Origin: UBA2386 sp046306335
GTDB taxonomy: Bacteria > Planctomycetota > UBA1135 > UBA2386
Length of the DNA stretch: 13,757 nucleotides
Direction: 5' to 3'
NCBI GenBank assembly: GCA_046306335.1
Contig: JBKDXM010000057.1
Span: 1-13,757, forward strand
The notes beneath the pieces were generated by a model, which did no database searches, was not told the origin of the DNA, and saw only the letters and a program-made list of their open reading frames with translations. How positions within the stretch are numbered: the stretch's first letter is position 1; every line of letters starts with the position of its first letter. This document shows positions 1 to 6,709 of this stretch, one piece after another. Made by a program: the position numbers and the translations under genes.

Positions 1-2
1 GG

Positions 3-233
3 CGCATCCTCGCCGGCCTGCGCCGCGAGCGCCGCGGCCGCACCATCGTCGTCGCCACCCACCGCCTGTCGGTCGTGGTCGACGCCGACCTGATCCTCGT
101 GCTCGCCGGCGGCGCCGTCGTCGAACGCGGCGACCACCGCACGCTGCTGCGCCACGGCGGCCTCTACGCCACCGCGTTCCGCCGGCAGAGCGAAGCGCAG
201 GCGCTCGAGAGCGAACCGGAGGCCCGGTCGTGA
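3..233 (+). CDS. ABC exporter subunit, C-terminal end only (partial)
   Basis: This is the last 76 codons of an ABC transporter ATPase domain, cut by the left edge of the window. The visible part holds the H-loop (ATHRLS, about residues 19-24 of the fragment), followed by the typical closing strands VLAGGAVVERGDH and a short acidic tail ending in TGA at 231-233. Walker A, signature and Walker B lie outside the window. The next gene begins at GTG 230 inside the end of this one, a 4-base GTGA overlap, which implies translational coupling. The partner is a half-transporter (membrane domain plus ATPase domain), so this is probably the other half of a heterodimeric exporter. Whether the missing part contains a membrane domain cannot be seen. 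The ABC ATPase call is firm; substrate unknown. Confidence 0.88.
   Translation, partial: RILAGLRRERRGRTIVVATHRLSVVVDADLILVLAGGAVVERGDHRTLLRHGGLYATAFRRQSEAQALESEPEARS
218..222 (+). promoter_or_regulatory. Shine-Dalgarno site for the GTG start at 230
   Basis: GGAGG stands seven bases before the GTG at 230, inside the coding end of the preceding ABC gene. It supports GTG 230 as the real start. It stands out because most other genes in this window have no recognisable Shine-Dalgarno sequence. Confidence 0.7.
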
Positions 234-2029
234 GCGATCCGTACGCCGACGACGCGCCCGAGGGCCGCTTCCAGCTCGGCTTCCTGCAGCAGCTGTGGCC
301 GTTCGTCCGCCCCTACCGACGCGGCTTCCTCGCCTGCCTCGGCATCCTGCTGGCGTCGTTCGGCCTCGAGCTGCTCGGTCCGCACCTGCTGCAGGTCGCG
401 ATCGACGGCCCGATGCGCTCGACCTCGCTGCCGCGCGACGAACGCCTGCAGGCGCTGCTGTGGTGCGGCCTCGGCTTCGTCGGCACCACCGTCGGCGGCG
501 CCGTGCTCGGCTACGTCTACGGCCTGCTGACCGCGTGGAACGGCCAGCGGGTGATACGCGACCTGCGCCGGCACCTGTTCGACCACCTGCTGTCGACGTC
601 GCTGGCGTTCCACGAACGGCACCCCGCCGGCAAGCTGACGACGCGCGTCACCTCCGACGTCGAGAACATCAACGAGCTGATCGCCACCGGCGTGCTGCAG
701 TCGGTGTTCGACCTGCTGAAGATCGTCGGCGTGCTGGTGGCGCTGTTCTTCCTCGACCTCGAGCTCGCGCTGTTCACCGTCGCCACCACGCCGGTCGTGG
801 TGCTGCTCAGCGTGCTGTTCCGGCGCAACGCGCAGCGCGCCTACCGGGCGGTGCGCGGGCGCCTCGCGCTGCAGAACGCCTACACCACCGAACTGATCGG
901 CGGCGTGCGCACGACCCGCGCGGTCGGCCGCGAAGGTGCGGTCGCCGACCGCTACGCCGAGCGCAACGCCGACACCGCGGCGTCCTGGCGCGACACCGTG
1001 CTGCACTTCTCGGTGTTCTTCTCGCTGGTCGACTTCGCGCTGCGCGCGACCACGATCGGCCTGTTGTGGTTCGGCGGCTCGGCCGTGCTCGACGGCACCA
1101 TGCAGCCGGGCGAGTTCGTCAAGTTCTGGCTCTACTACGGCATGCTGTCGGCGCCGGTGAAGGAGCTCGGCGAGAAGTACAACGTGCTGCAGGCGGCGTT
1201 CGCCAGCTGCGAGCGCGTGTTCGGCCTGCTCGCCGAGCCGGCGTTCCCGCCGCCGCGCCCGGACGGCGCGGCCGGCCTGCCGAGCCCGCGCCGGGGCGCG
1301 GCGCGCGTCGAGTTCGCCGCCGTCGACTTCGCCTACGGCCCGCACGCCGAGGTGCTGCGCGGCGTGTCGTTCGCGGCCGAACCGGGCCAGACGATCGCCG
1401 TCGTCGGTCCGACGGGCGCCGGCAAGACGACGCTGCTCGGCCTCGTCGGTCGCCTGCGCGACGCGACCGGCGGCAGCGTGCGCCTCGACGGCGTCGACGT
1501 GCGCGACCTCGACCCGGCGCAGCTGCGCGCGCGCGTCGCCTACGTCGCGCAGGACCTGTTCCTGTTCACCGGCACCGTGCTCGACAACGTCCGCCTGTTC
1601 GACCCGACGGTCGACGAAGCCAAGGTCTGGGCGGCGCTGGCGACCGTCGGCATCGACGACTTCGTGCGCAGCCTGCCACAGGGCCTGCAGGCGCCGGTCG
1701 CCGAGCGCGGCGGCACGTTCTCGCAGGGCCAGCGGCAACTGCTCGCGTTCGCGCGCGCGCTCGTCGTCGAGCCCGACGTGCTGGTGCTCGACGAAGCGAC
1801 GGCGAGCATCGACAGCGAGGCCGAGGCGCGCCTGCAGAAGGCACTGGCCGCGGCGCTGCGCGGCCGCACGGCGCTGGTCGTCGCGCACCGGCTCTCAACC
1901 GTGCGCGCCGCCGACCGCATCCTCGTGTTGGAGGGCGGCCGCGTCGTCGAGGATGGCGACCACCGCGCGCTGCTGGCCCGCGGCGGCCGCTACGCGGCGA
2001 TGCTGGCGCACGCCGCGGCGCGCGCCTGA
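230..2029 (+). CDS. ABC exporter half-transporter (membrane domain + ATPase)
   Basis: A 599-residue protein, the usual length for a fused half-transporter of the multidrug/lipid exporter class (MsbA, BmrCD, TM287/288 type). Residues about 33-310 are the six-helix membrane domain, with hydrophobic stretches near 34-55, 76-100, 160-176, 178-197, 257-290 and 295-308. The ATPase domain covers about 358-590: Walker A GPTGAGKT (393-400), Q-loop Gln441, signature FSQGQ (497-501), Walker B VLVLDE (517-522, catalytic Glu522), D-loop near 525-528 and H-loop His553. The signature departs from LSGGQ, but the catalytic glutamate and histidine are intact, so this subunit keeps consensus ATPase residues. 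It overlaps the preceding ABC gene by four bases and has a good ribosome site. The pair most likely works as a heterodimeric exporter in the inner membrane. Substrate (drug, lipid or peptide) cannot be read from the sequence. Confidence 0.95.
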   Translation: MSDPYADDAPEGRFQLGFLQQLWPFVRPYRRGFLACLGILLASFGLELLGPHLLQVAIDGPMRSTSLPRDERLQALLWCGLGFVGTTVGGAVLGYVYGLLTAWNGQRVIRDLRRHLFDHLLSTSLAFHERHPAGKLTTRVTSDVENINELIATGVLQSVFDLLKIVGVLVALFFLDLELALFTVATTPVVVLLSVLFRRNAQRAYRAVRGRLALQNAYTTELIGGVRTTRAVGREGAVADRYAERNADTAASWRDTVLHFSVFFSLVDFALRATTIGLLWFGGSAVLDGTMQPGEFVKFWLYYGMLSAPVKELGEKYNVLQAAFASCERVFGLLAEPAFPPPRPDGAAGLPSPRRGAARVEFAAVDFAYGPHAEVLRGVSFAAEPGQTIAVVGPTGAGKTTLLGLVGRLRDATGGSVRLDGVDVRDLDPAQLRARVAYVAQDLFLFTGTVLDNVRLFDPTVDEAKVWAALATVGIDDFVRSLPQGLQAPVAERGGTFSQGQRQLLAFARALVVEPDVLVLDEATASIDSEAEARLQKALAAALRGRTALVVAHRLSTVRAADRILVLEGGRVVEDGDHRALLARGGRYAAMLAHAAARA

Positions 2030-2051
2030 GCGCGCGGCGCTTGCGCCCGGC

Positions 2052-3119
2052 TCACTTCGCCTGGGCGAACTCTTCCGGCAGCTTGCCCGTCAGCGCCTTC
2101 ATGAAGATGACGAGGCCGCGCAGCTGGTCGTCGGTCAGGGTCTTGCCGAGCTGCGTGTCGGCCATCGTCTTGATGGCCTCCTCCAGCGTCGCGACCTTGC
2201 CGTCGTGGTAGTACGGCGCCGTCTTCTCGACGTTGAGCAGCGACGGGACCTTGAAGAAGTGCTTGTCGGCCTCGCTCTTGGTCACCTGCATGCGGCCGGT
2301 GTCCTCGAGGTGCGCGTACGGCTTCAGCAGGCCGTTCTTCTGGTACATGTTGCCGCCGAGCAGGCGAGTCATGTGGCAGGTCGTGCAGCCGACCTCGATG
2401 AACGTCTTCAGGCCGTAGACCTCGTCGCTGCTCAGCGCGCGCTGGTTGCCGTCGAGGTACTCGTCCCACTTCGACTTGGTGGCCAGCGTGCGCTCGAACG
2501 CGCCGACCGCGAGGCGGAAGTTGCCGGCGGTGACCGGATCGGCGTCGCCCGGGAAGGCCTTCTTGAAGCCTTCGACCAGCTCCGCCTTCTCCTTGATCTT
2601 GGCGACCAGCTGCGCCTCGTCGGCGACGCCGTGCTCGTCCGGGTTCAGCACCGGCATCGAGGACTGCTCCTCGACCGTGCTGGCGCGGCCGTCCCAGAAC
2701 TGGCGGAAGTGCCGGAAGGCGTTCCACGTCGTCGGCGTGTTGCGGTCACCGTTCTTGCCGTCGGTGCCCGGCGAGGTCGGCTTGCCGTCGACGCCGTAGT
2801 TGGCGAGGTCGTGGCACGACGCGCAGCTGATGTTGCCGTTCTTCGACAGGTGCTTCTCGTGGTAGAGCGCCTTGCCGAGCGCGACCTTCTCCGGCGTGCT
2901 GGGGTTCTTCGGGTCGTCGGACGCGGGGTCCTTGCCGAACAGCGTCTTGACCATGTTGTAGTCGATGCGCACCTTCGGCAGGGGCTTGGGGTCCTGCGCA
3001 GCGGCGGCGGCCGCGGCGGGCGTCGACGGGGCGGACGGGGCGGCCGGCTGCGGCTCGCCGCCGAGGGTCAGGGACAGCAGCGCGATGGCGCCGCACGAAC
3101 CGACGATGTGGGTCAGCAT
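2052..3119 (-). CDS. Di-heme cytochrome c peroxidase, exported
   Basis: A 355-residue member of the bacterial CCP/MauG family, which reduces hydrogen peroxide in the periplasm using electrons from small c-type cytochromes. Residues 1-21 form a signal peptide (core GAIALLSLTLGG) and 22-45 a Pro/Ala-rich linker. Two heme-binding motifs are present: CASCH (99-103) and CTTCH (245-249). Family landmarks include the KVxLGKxLY run (78-86), GDRNTPT (124-130), FWDGR (141-145), Gln152 and Glu162 matching the catalytic Gln/Glu of the Pseudomonas enzyme, KVPSLxNV (290-297), PYYHDG (302-307), and Met319 in the position of the distal ligand of the electron-transfer heme. The histidine that caps the peroxidatic heme in the resting classical enzyme is replaced by Thr119. 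I chose ATG 3119 because it opens the signal peptide; the reading frame stays open to 3386 but that extension has no family character. It is convergent with the ABC gene and divergent from the 3395 operon. Confidence 0.94.
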   Translation of the reverse strand: MLTHIVGSCGAIALLSLTLGGEPQPAAPSAPSTPAAAAAAAQDPKPLPKVRIDYNMVKTLFGKDPASDDPKNPSTPEKVALGKALYHEKHLSKNGNISCASCHDLANYGVDGKPTSPGTDGKNGDRNTPTTWNAFRHFRQFWDGRASTVEEQSSMPVLNPDEHGVADEAQLVAKIKEKAELVEGFKKAFPGDADPVTAGNFRLAVGAFERTLATKSKWDEYLDGNQRALSSDEVYGLKTFIEVGCTTCHMTRLLGGNMYQKNGLLKPYAHLEDTGRMQVTKSEADKHFFKVPSLLNVEKTAPYYHDGKVATLEEAIKTMADTQLGKTLTDDQLRGLVIFMKALTGKLPEEFAQAK

Positions 3120-3394
3120 GTGGAAGGCGAACAGGTTAGGACGGGGGCACCCCGCCACCAAAGGGCGTTCGGAACCGCCTTCGCCGCGGATGCGGCGCCG
3201 GCGGCATGGGGACAACGCCGGGAGGGGCACGGACTTTCGCCAGCCCCTCTGCCCGATACGCTGCCGCGCCGTGGACGCATTCCGCCCCCCATCCTGACGC
3301 CGCGCCGGGCCCGACGTGATCGGGCCGCGCCGCCCCCCGGGCTGACGGCCGGTCGCGTGGACCGGCCCCGGCCCGGCCAGCCCCACGCCCTGCC
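3120..3394. promoter_or_regulatory. Divergent intergenic region between peroxidase and flavoprotein operon
   Basis: These 275 bases separate two genes pointing away from each other, so the promoters of the peroxidase gene and of the 3395-6627 operon should both lie here. I cannot pick a convincing -10/-35 pair in such GC-rich sequence, and neither gene has a clear Shine-Dalgarno. The one definite structure is the inverted repeat at 3302-3330. Reading frames that cross the region have arginine/proline-rich, low-information translations and are not genes. Confidence 0.55.
3302..3330. promoter_or_regulatory. Inverted repeat / hairpin upstream of the operon
   Basis: GGCCCGA (3308-3314) and TCGGGCC (3320-3326) form a perfect 7-base-pair stem around a 5-base loop CGTGA. 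It can be extended by GCGC/GCGC (3302-3305 with 3327-3330) across a two-base bulge. It ends 64 bases before the ATG at 3395. It could be an operator half-site pair or a 5' leader hairpin. No U-tract follows, so a classical terminator is unlikely. Chance palindromes are common at this GC content. Confidence 0.35.
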
Positions 3395-4522
3395 ATGACC
3401 TACGACTACCGCGCCGCCGCCGAAGCCGTCGCCGCCGCCGCCCACGAACACGCCCTCGCCGTCGACCAGACCGGGGCCTTTCCCAGCCACACGATCGACG
3501 CCGCCCGCAAGGCCGGCGTGCTCGGCATGACCAGCAAGGCCGCCGTCGGCGGCCACGGCCTCGGCCTGCGCGCCGCGGCCCACGTCGTCGAACGCGTCGC
3601 CCGCGAGTGCGGCAGCTCGGCGATGGTGCTGACGATGCACTTCTCAGGCGCTGCGGTGCTCGACGCCCACGGCAGCGAACCGGTGCGCCGCGACCTCGCC
3701 GCCGGCAAGCACCTGTCGACGCTGGCGTTCTCCGAGGCCGGCTCGCGCTCGCACTTCTGGGCCCCGGTCAGCACCGCGCGCGTCGACGGCGGCACCGCCG
3801 TGCTCGACGCCAAGAAGAGCTGGATCACCTCGGCGCGCGCCGCGACCGCGTACGTGTGGTCGAGCAAGCCCGCCGCCGGCAGCGAAGCCAGCACGCTGTG
3901 GCTGGTGCCGTCGAACAGCAAGGGCCTCGCCGTGCAGGGGCCGTTCGACGGGCTCGGCCTGCGCGGCAACGACTCCGCCCCGGTCGCCGCCGAGGGCGTG
4001 CGCGTGCCGGTCGCCAACCGCCTCGGCGGCGACGGCGAGGGCTTTGGCATCATGATGGGCACCGTGCTGCCGACGTTCGCGGTGCTCAACGCCGCCGGCT
4101 CGCTCGGCCTCGCCGAGGGCATGGTGCAGAAGACCGCGGCCCACGCCGGCGGCACGCGCTACGCCCACATCGCCCAGCAGAACGCGCTCGCCGACCTGCC
4201 GACGATCCGCGCCTACGTCGCGCGCATGCGCATCCAGGTCGACATGGCCAAGGCGCTGTGGCAGGAGACGATCGGCGCGCTGGAGGACGGCCGCGCCGAC
4301 GCCGGCCTGCGCGTGCTGGAGACCAAGGCCGCCGCCGGCGAGACGGCGTGCAGCGTCGCCGACATGGCGATGCGCGTCTGCGGCGGCATGGCCTTCCGCA
4401 AGGAGGTCGGCGTCGAGCGCCTGTTCCGCGACGCGCGCGCGGCGATGGTCATGGCGCCGACCAGCGACCAGCTGTTCGACTTCATCGGCAAGGCCGCGTG
4501 CGGCCTGCCGCTGTTCGGCTGA
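3395..4522 (+). CDS. Acyl-CoA dehydrogenase-fold flavoprotein lacking the canonical catalytic Glu
   Basis: A 375-residue protein with the full acyl-CoA dehydrogenase layout. An N-terminal helical domain (about 1-105, including GxLGMTSKAAVGGHG near 41-55) is followed by a middle beta domain with the flavin-contact strand LAFSEAGSRSHFWAP (110-124) and KKSWITSA (140-147). The C-terminal helical domain contains CGGMAFRKEVGVERLFRDAR (329-348). In true dehydrogenases the base that removes the alpha proton sits in a YEGT-type motif ten residues after the arginine of the RDAK-type motif; here the matching stretch is MAPTSD and the position is Ala354. The protein may therefore be a flavin monooxygenase or oxidase of this fold (as in DszC-type enzymes), or it may use a base elsewhere. 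No signal peptide, so cytoplasmic. It is the first gene of a three-gene operon, 18 bases before the next. True substrate unknown. Confidence 0.88.
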   Translation: MTYDYRAAAEAVAAAAHEHALAVDQTGAFPSHTIDAARKAGVLGMTSKAAVGGHGLGLRAAAHVVERVARECGSSAMVLTMHFSGAAVLDAHGSEPVRRDLAAGKHLSTLAFSEAGSRSHFWAPVSTARVDGGTAVLDAKKSWITSARAATAYVWSSKPAAGSEASTLWLVPSNSKGLAVQGPFDGLGLRGNDSAPVAAEGVRVPVANRLGGDGEGFGIMMGTVLPTFAVLNAAGSLGLAEGMVQKTAAHAGGTRYAHIAQQNALADLPTIRAYVARMRIQVDMAKALWQETIGALEDGRADAGLRVLETKAAAGETACSVADMAMRVCGGMAFRKEVGVERLFRDARAAMVMAPTSDQLFDFIGKAACGLPLFG

Positions 4523-4540
4523 TCGACTAGCCTCTCCGCC

Positions 4541-5389
4541 ATGACCGGAACCCTGCTGCTCGGCGCCGTCGCCTACGACCCGAAGGTCGTCACCATCTGG
4601 GACGGCTTCCAACGCTGGTTCGCCGCCCGCGGCCTGCCGTTCGACTACGTGCTCTACACCAACTACGAACGGCAGGTGGAGCAGCACTTCGCCGGCGCCT
4701 TCCACGTGGCGTGGAACTCGCCGCTGGCGTGGCTGCAGGCGCAGCGGGTCGCCAGGGCGCGCGGCCGCGACTGCCGCGCCGTCGCGATGCGCGACACCGA
4801 CCAGGACCTGACGTCGGTCGTCGTCGTGCGCGCCGACGCGCCGATCCGCAGCGTCGCCGACCTGCGCGGCAAGCGCCTGGGCGTCGGCGCCGGCGACTCG
4901 CCGCAGGCGACGATGATCCCGCTGCAGCAGCTCGCCGAGCACGGCCTCGTCGGCGGCCGCGACTGCGAGGTGCGCCGCTTCGACGTGCTGGTCGGCAAGC
5001 ACGGCGACCACGTCGGCGGCGAGCGCGACGCCGCGAAGGCCCTGATGCGCGGCGAGGTCGACGCCGCCTGCATGATCGACGGCAACCACCTGCTGTTCGC
5101 GCAGGAAGGCACGCTGCCGCGCGGGCAGACGCGCGTGCTGCTGCAGACCGGCCCGTACGACCACTGCAACTTCACCGTGCTCGACGGCGCGCCGGCGGCG
5201 CTGCTGCAGCGCTTCACCGACCTGCTGTTCGGCATGCGCTACGACGATGCCGAGGTGCGGCCGCTGCTCGACCTCGAAGGGCTCAAGGCGTGGCGGCCGG
5301 GCCGCACCAGCGGCTACGCGCAGCTCGAACGCGGCTGCGAGCAGTTCGGCTGGCTGCAGCCGTTCCTGCGGCACATGGCGGCGGGCTGA
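4541..5389 (+). CDS. PhnD-like periplasmic-binding-fold protein without signal peptide
   Basis: A 282-residue protein resembling the phosphate/phosphonate-type ABC substrate-binding proteins (PhnD family). The typical pattern is visible: an opening strand LLLGAVAYDP, the lobe-1 segment HVAWNSPLAWLQ (55-66), the strand TSVVVVRADAPI (91-102), the conserved hinge DLRGKRLGVGAGDS (107-120), a stretch DAACMIDGNHLLF (174-186) and a C-terminal helical end. Two things are unusual: the mature fold starts at residue 4, so there is no signal peptide or lipobox, and no ABC permease or ATPase gene adjoins. Known cytoplasmic enzymes built on this kind of fold (MqnA and MqnD of menaquinone synthesis, THI5 of thiamine synthesis) show that it can do catalysis. 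Lying between a flavoprotein and a di-iron protein gene, this one more likely binds or converts a pathway intermediate than imports a nutrient. Eight bases separate it from the next gene. Confidence 0.85.
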   Translation: MTGTLLLGAVAYDPKVVTIWDGFQRWFAARGLPFDYVLYTNYERQVEQHFAGAFHVAWNSPLAWLQAQRVARARGRDCRAVAMRDTDQDLTSVVVVRADAPIRSVADLRGKRLGVGAGDSPQATMIPLQQLAEHGLVGGRDCEVRRFDVLVGKHGDHVGGERDAAKALMRGEVDAACMIDGNHLLFAQEGTLPRGQTRVLLQTGPYDHCNFTVLDGAPAALLQRFTDLLFGMRYDDAEVRPLLDLEGLKAWRPGRTSGYAQLERGCEQFGWLQPFLRHMAAG

Positions 5390-5397
5390 ACGCGCGC

Positions 5398-6627
5398 ATG
5401 ACCGACGCCCCGATCGACCTCGGCGAACTCGGCCTCGACGCCGGCGGCGCGGTGCTGCTGCGCCTGGGCCTCGCCGAACGCCCGGTCGGCGCCGCCGTGG
5501 CCATCGCGGGATCGGCGCCGGACCTCGCCGTGCACCTGCGCGCCTTCGCGCGCGCCGAAGGCCACGGCTTCGCCGAGACGCCGGCGGCCCAGCGCCTCGC
5601 CGGCCCGCGCGCGCCGTCGGGCGCGGCGGTCGTCGCCACGTTGGCCCGCGGCGATGCCGCGCCGTCGCGCTGGCGCGGGGCCGAGCGCGCCGGCACGGCG
5701 AGCGCCGATGGCGCCGTCGATCACCCCAAGCCCCACTGGGGCCTCGCCGCGCGCGGCGCCATGGTCGAGGCCGGCGCGCCGGAGTTCCGCTTCGCGCTGG
5801 CCGACCGCGACGAGGTCTGGGCCGACGACGCCGGCGCGCTGTACCGCGAGGCGGCGGCCGCCCAGTGGGATCCCGGCGCCGCGATCCCGTGGGACGCGCC
5901 GCGCACGCACCCGGCGTTCGTCGAGGACGCGCTGGTGCAGACGCTGACGTACCTGATCGAGAACGAGACCGCGGCGCTGGTCGTGCCGGCGCGCTTCTGC
6001 GCGCAGGTGCACCCGCACTTCCGCGAGGTCATGCAGTTGCTGGCGATCCAGGCTGCCGACGAGGCCCGCCACATCGAGGTCTTCACGCGCCGCGCGCTGC
6101 TCGCCCGCCGCGAGCTCGGCCTGTCGACCGGCGGTGGTCAGCGCTCACTGCAGACGCTCGTCGACGAACCGGACTTCGCGCTGGCGAGCTTCCTGCTCAG
6201 CGTGCTCGGCGAAGGCTCCTTCCTGCACCTGCTCGGCTTCCTGCACGTGCACGCACCCGACCGCTGCACCGCCGAGATCATGCGGCTGGCGGCGCAGGAC
6301 GAAGCGCGCCACGTCGCCTTCGGCATGGCGCACCTGAAGCGCCACGCCGCGCACGACCCGACGCTGCTCGGCCGCCTGCGCCTGGCGATCGAGCGCCGCC
6401 ACGAGGCCCTGCGCCACACCGCCGGCCTCAACGCCGAGGTGTTCGACGCGCTCGTCGTGCTGGCCGCCGGCGAGCTTTCGCCGGCCGCGATCGCGCGCGG
6501 CCACGCCGCCGTCGCCGACCTGCAGCGGCAGATGGACGCCGGCCGGCAGGCGCGGTTGCGGCGGCTCGGCTTCCCGCCGGACGCGGCGCGCGACCTCAGC
6601 GCGCTGCACACCCGCAACTTCATGTGA
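5398..6627 (+). CDS. Ferritin-like di-iron protein with extra N-terminal domain
   Basis: A 409-residue protein. Residues about 170-345 form a ferritin-like four-helix domain with the di-iron ligand pattern in order: Glu188 or Glu190 (IENETAA), Glu222 and His225 (DEARH), Glu272 (GEGSF), Glu302 and His305 (DEARH). The spacings of about 32 and 30 residues match di-iron oxygenases and oxidases. Residues about 7-60 look like a degenerate TusA/SirA-type small alpha/beta domain (VLLRLGLAERPVGAAV then LRAFARAEGHGF) with no cysteine. About 60-165 is a linker of unclear fold containing HPKPHWG and AQWDPGAAIPWD. The C-terminal helices (345-409) end in LHTRNFM. It has no signal peptide and is the last gene of the operon, eight bases after the binding-fold gene. 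It probably uses iron and oxygen on the same substrate as its neighbours. I chose ATG 5398 because the frame upstream lies inside the previous gene. Confidence 0.88.
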   Translation: MTDAPIDLGELGLDAGGAVLLRLGLAERPVGAAVAIAGSAPDLAVHLRAFARAEGHGFAETPAAQRLAGPRAPSGAAVVATLARGDAAPSRWRGAERAGTASADGAVDHPKPHWGLAARGAMVEAGAPEFRFALADRDEVWADDAGALYREAAAAQWDPGAAIPWDAPRTHPAFVEDALVQTLTYLIENETAALVVPARFCAQVHPHFREVMQLLAIQAADEARHIEVFTRRALLARRELGLSTGGGQRSLQTLVDEPDFALASFLLSVLGEGSFLHLLGFLHVHAPDRCTAEIMRLAAQDEARHVAFGMAHLKRHAAHDPTLLGRLRLAIERRHEALRHTAGLNAEVFDALVVLAAGELSPAAIARGHAAVADLQRQMDAGRQARLRRLGFPPDAARDLSALHTRNFM

Positions 6628-6675
6628 GCGCAGGGCGCGTGCGGCGCGCTGCCAGCAGCATCGGCGGCATCGGCG

Positions 6676-6699
6676 GCGTCCGTCGTCGCGGGCGGACGC
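6676..6699. terminator. Hairpin in the convergent gap (possible terminator)
   Basis: GCGTCCG (6676-6682) pairs perfectly with CGGACGC (6693-6699) around a 10-base loop. It lies in the 82-base gap between the + strand operon ending at 6627 and the - strand gene ending at 6710, where a two-way terminator would be expected. There is no T-tract on either side, and GC-rich DNA forms such stems by chance. A 9-base tandem duplication (GCATCGGCG, 6658-6675) lies immediately to the left. Confidence 0.35.
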
Positions 6700-6709
6700 G
6701 GTGCTGGGA

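Noticed and set aside
164..1888. A long minus-strand open frame antisense to the ABC transporter gene
   Set aside because: Its translation is Arg/Glu/Ala/Gln-rich without domains, as expected opposite a GC-rich gene; the plus strand has all ABC motifs.
2036..2047. GGCGC-TT-GCGCC palindrome between the ABC and peroxidase genes as a terminator
   Set aside because: The stem is only 4-5 base pairs with a tiny loop and no T-tract; this is expected by chance at such GC content.
3120..3386. N-terminal extension of the peroxidase by 89 codons
   Set aside because: The extension is Arg/Pro/Gly-rich with no family similarity, and the ATG at 3119 begins a good signal peptide.
3644..5374. A 576-codon minus-strand frame opposite the flavoprotein and binding-fold genes
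   Set aside because: Its composition is repetitive (Arg, Ala, Val, His, Gln) with no motif, and the plus-strand frames match known families.
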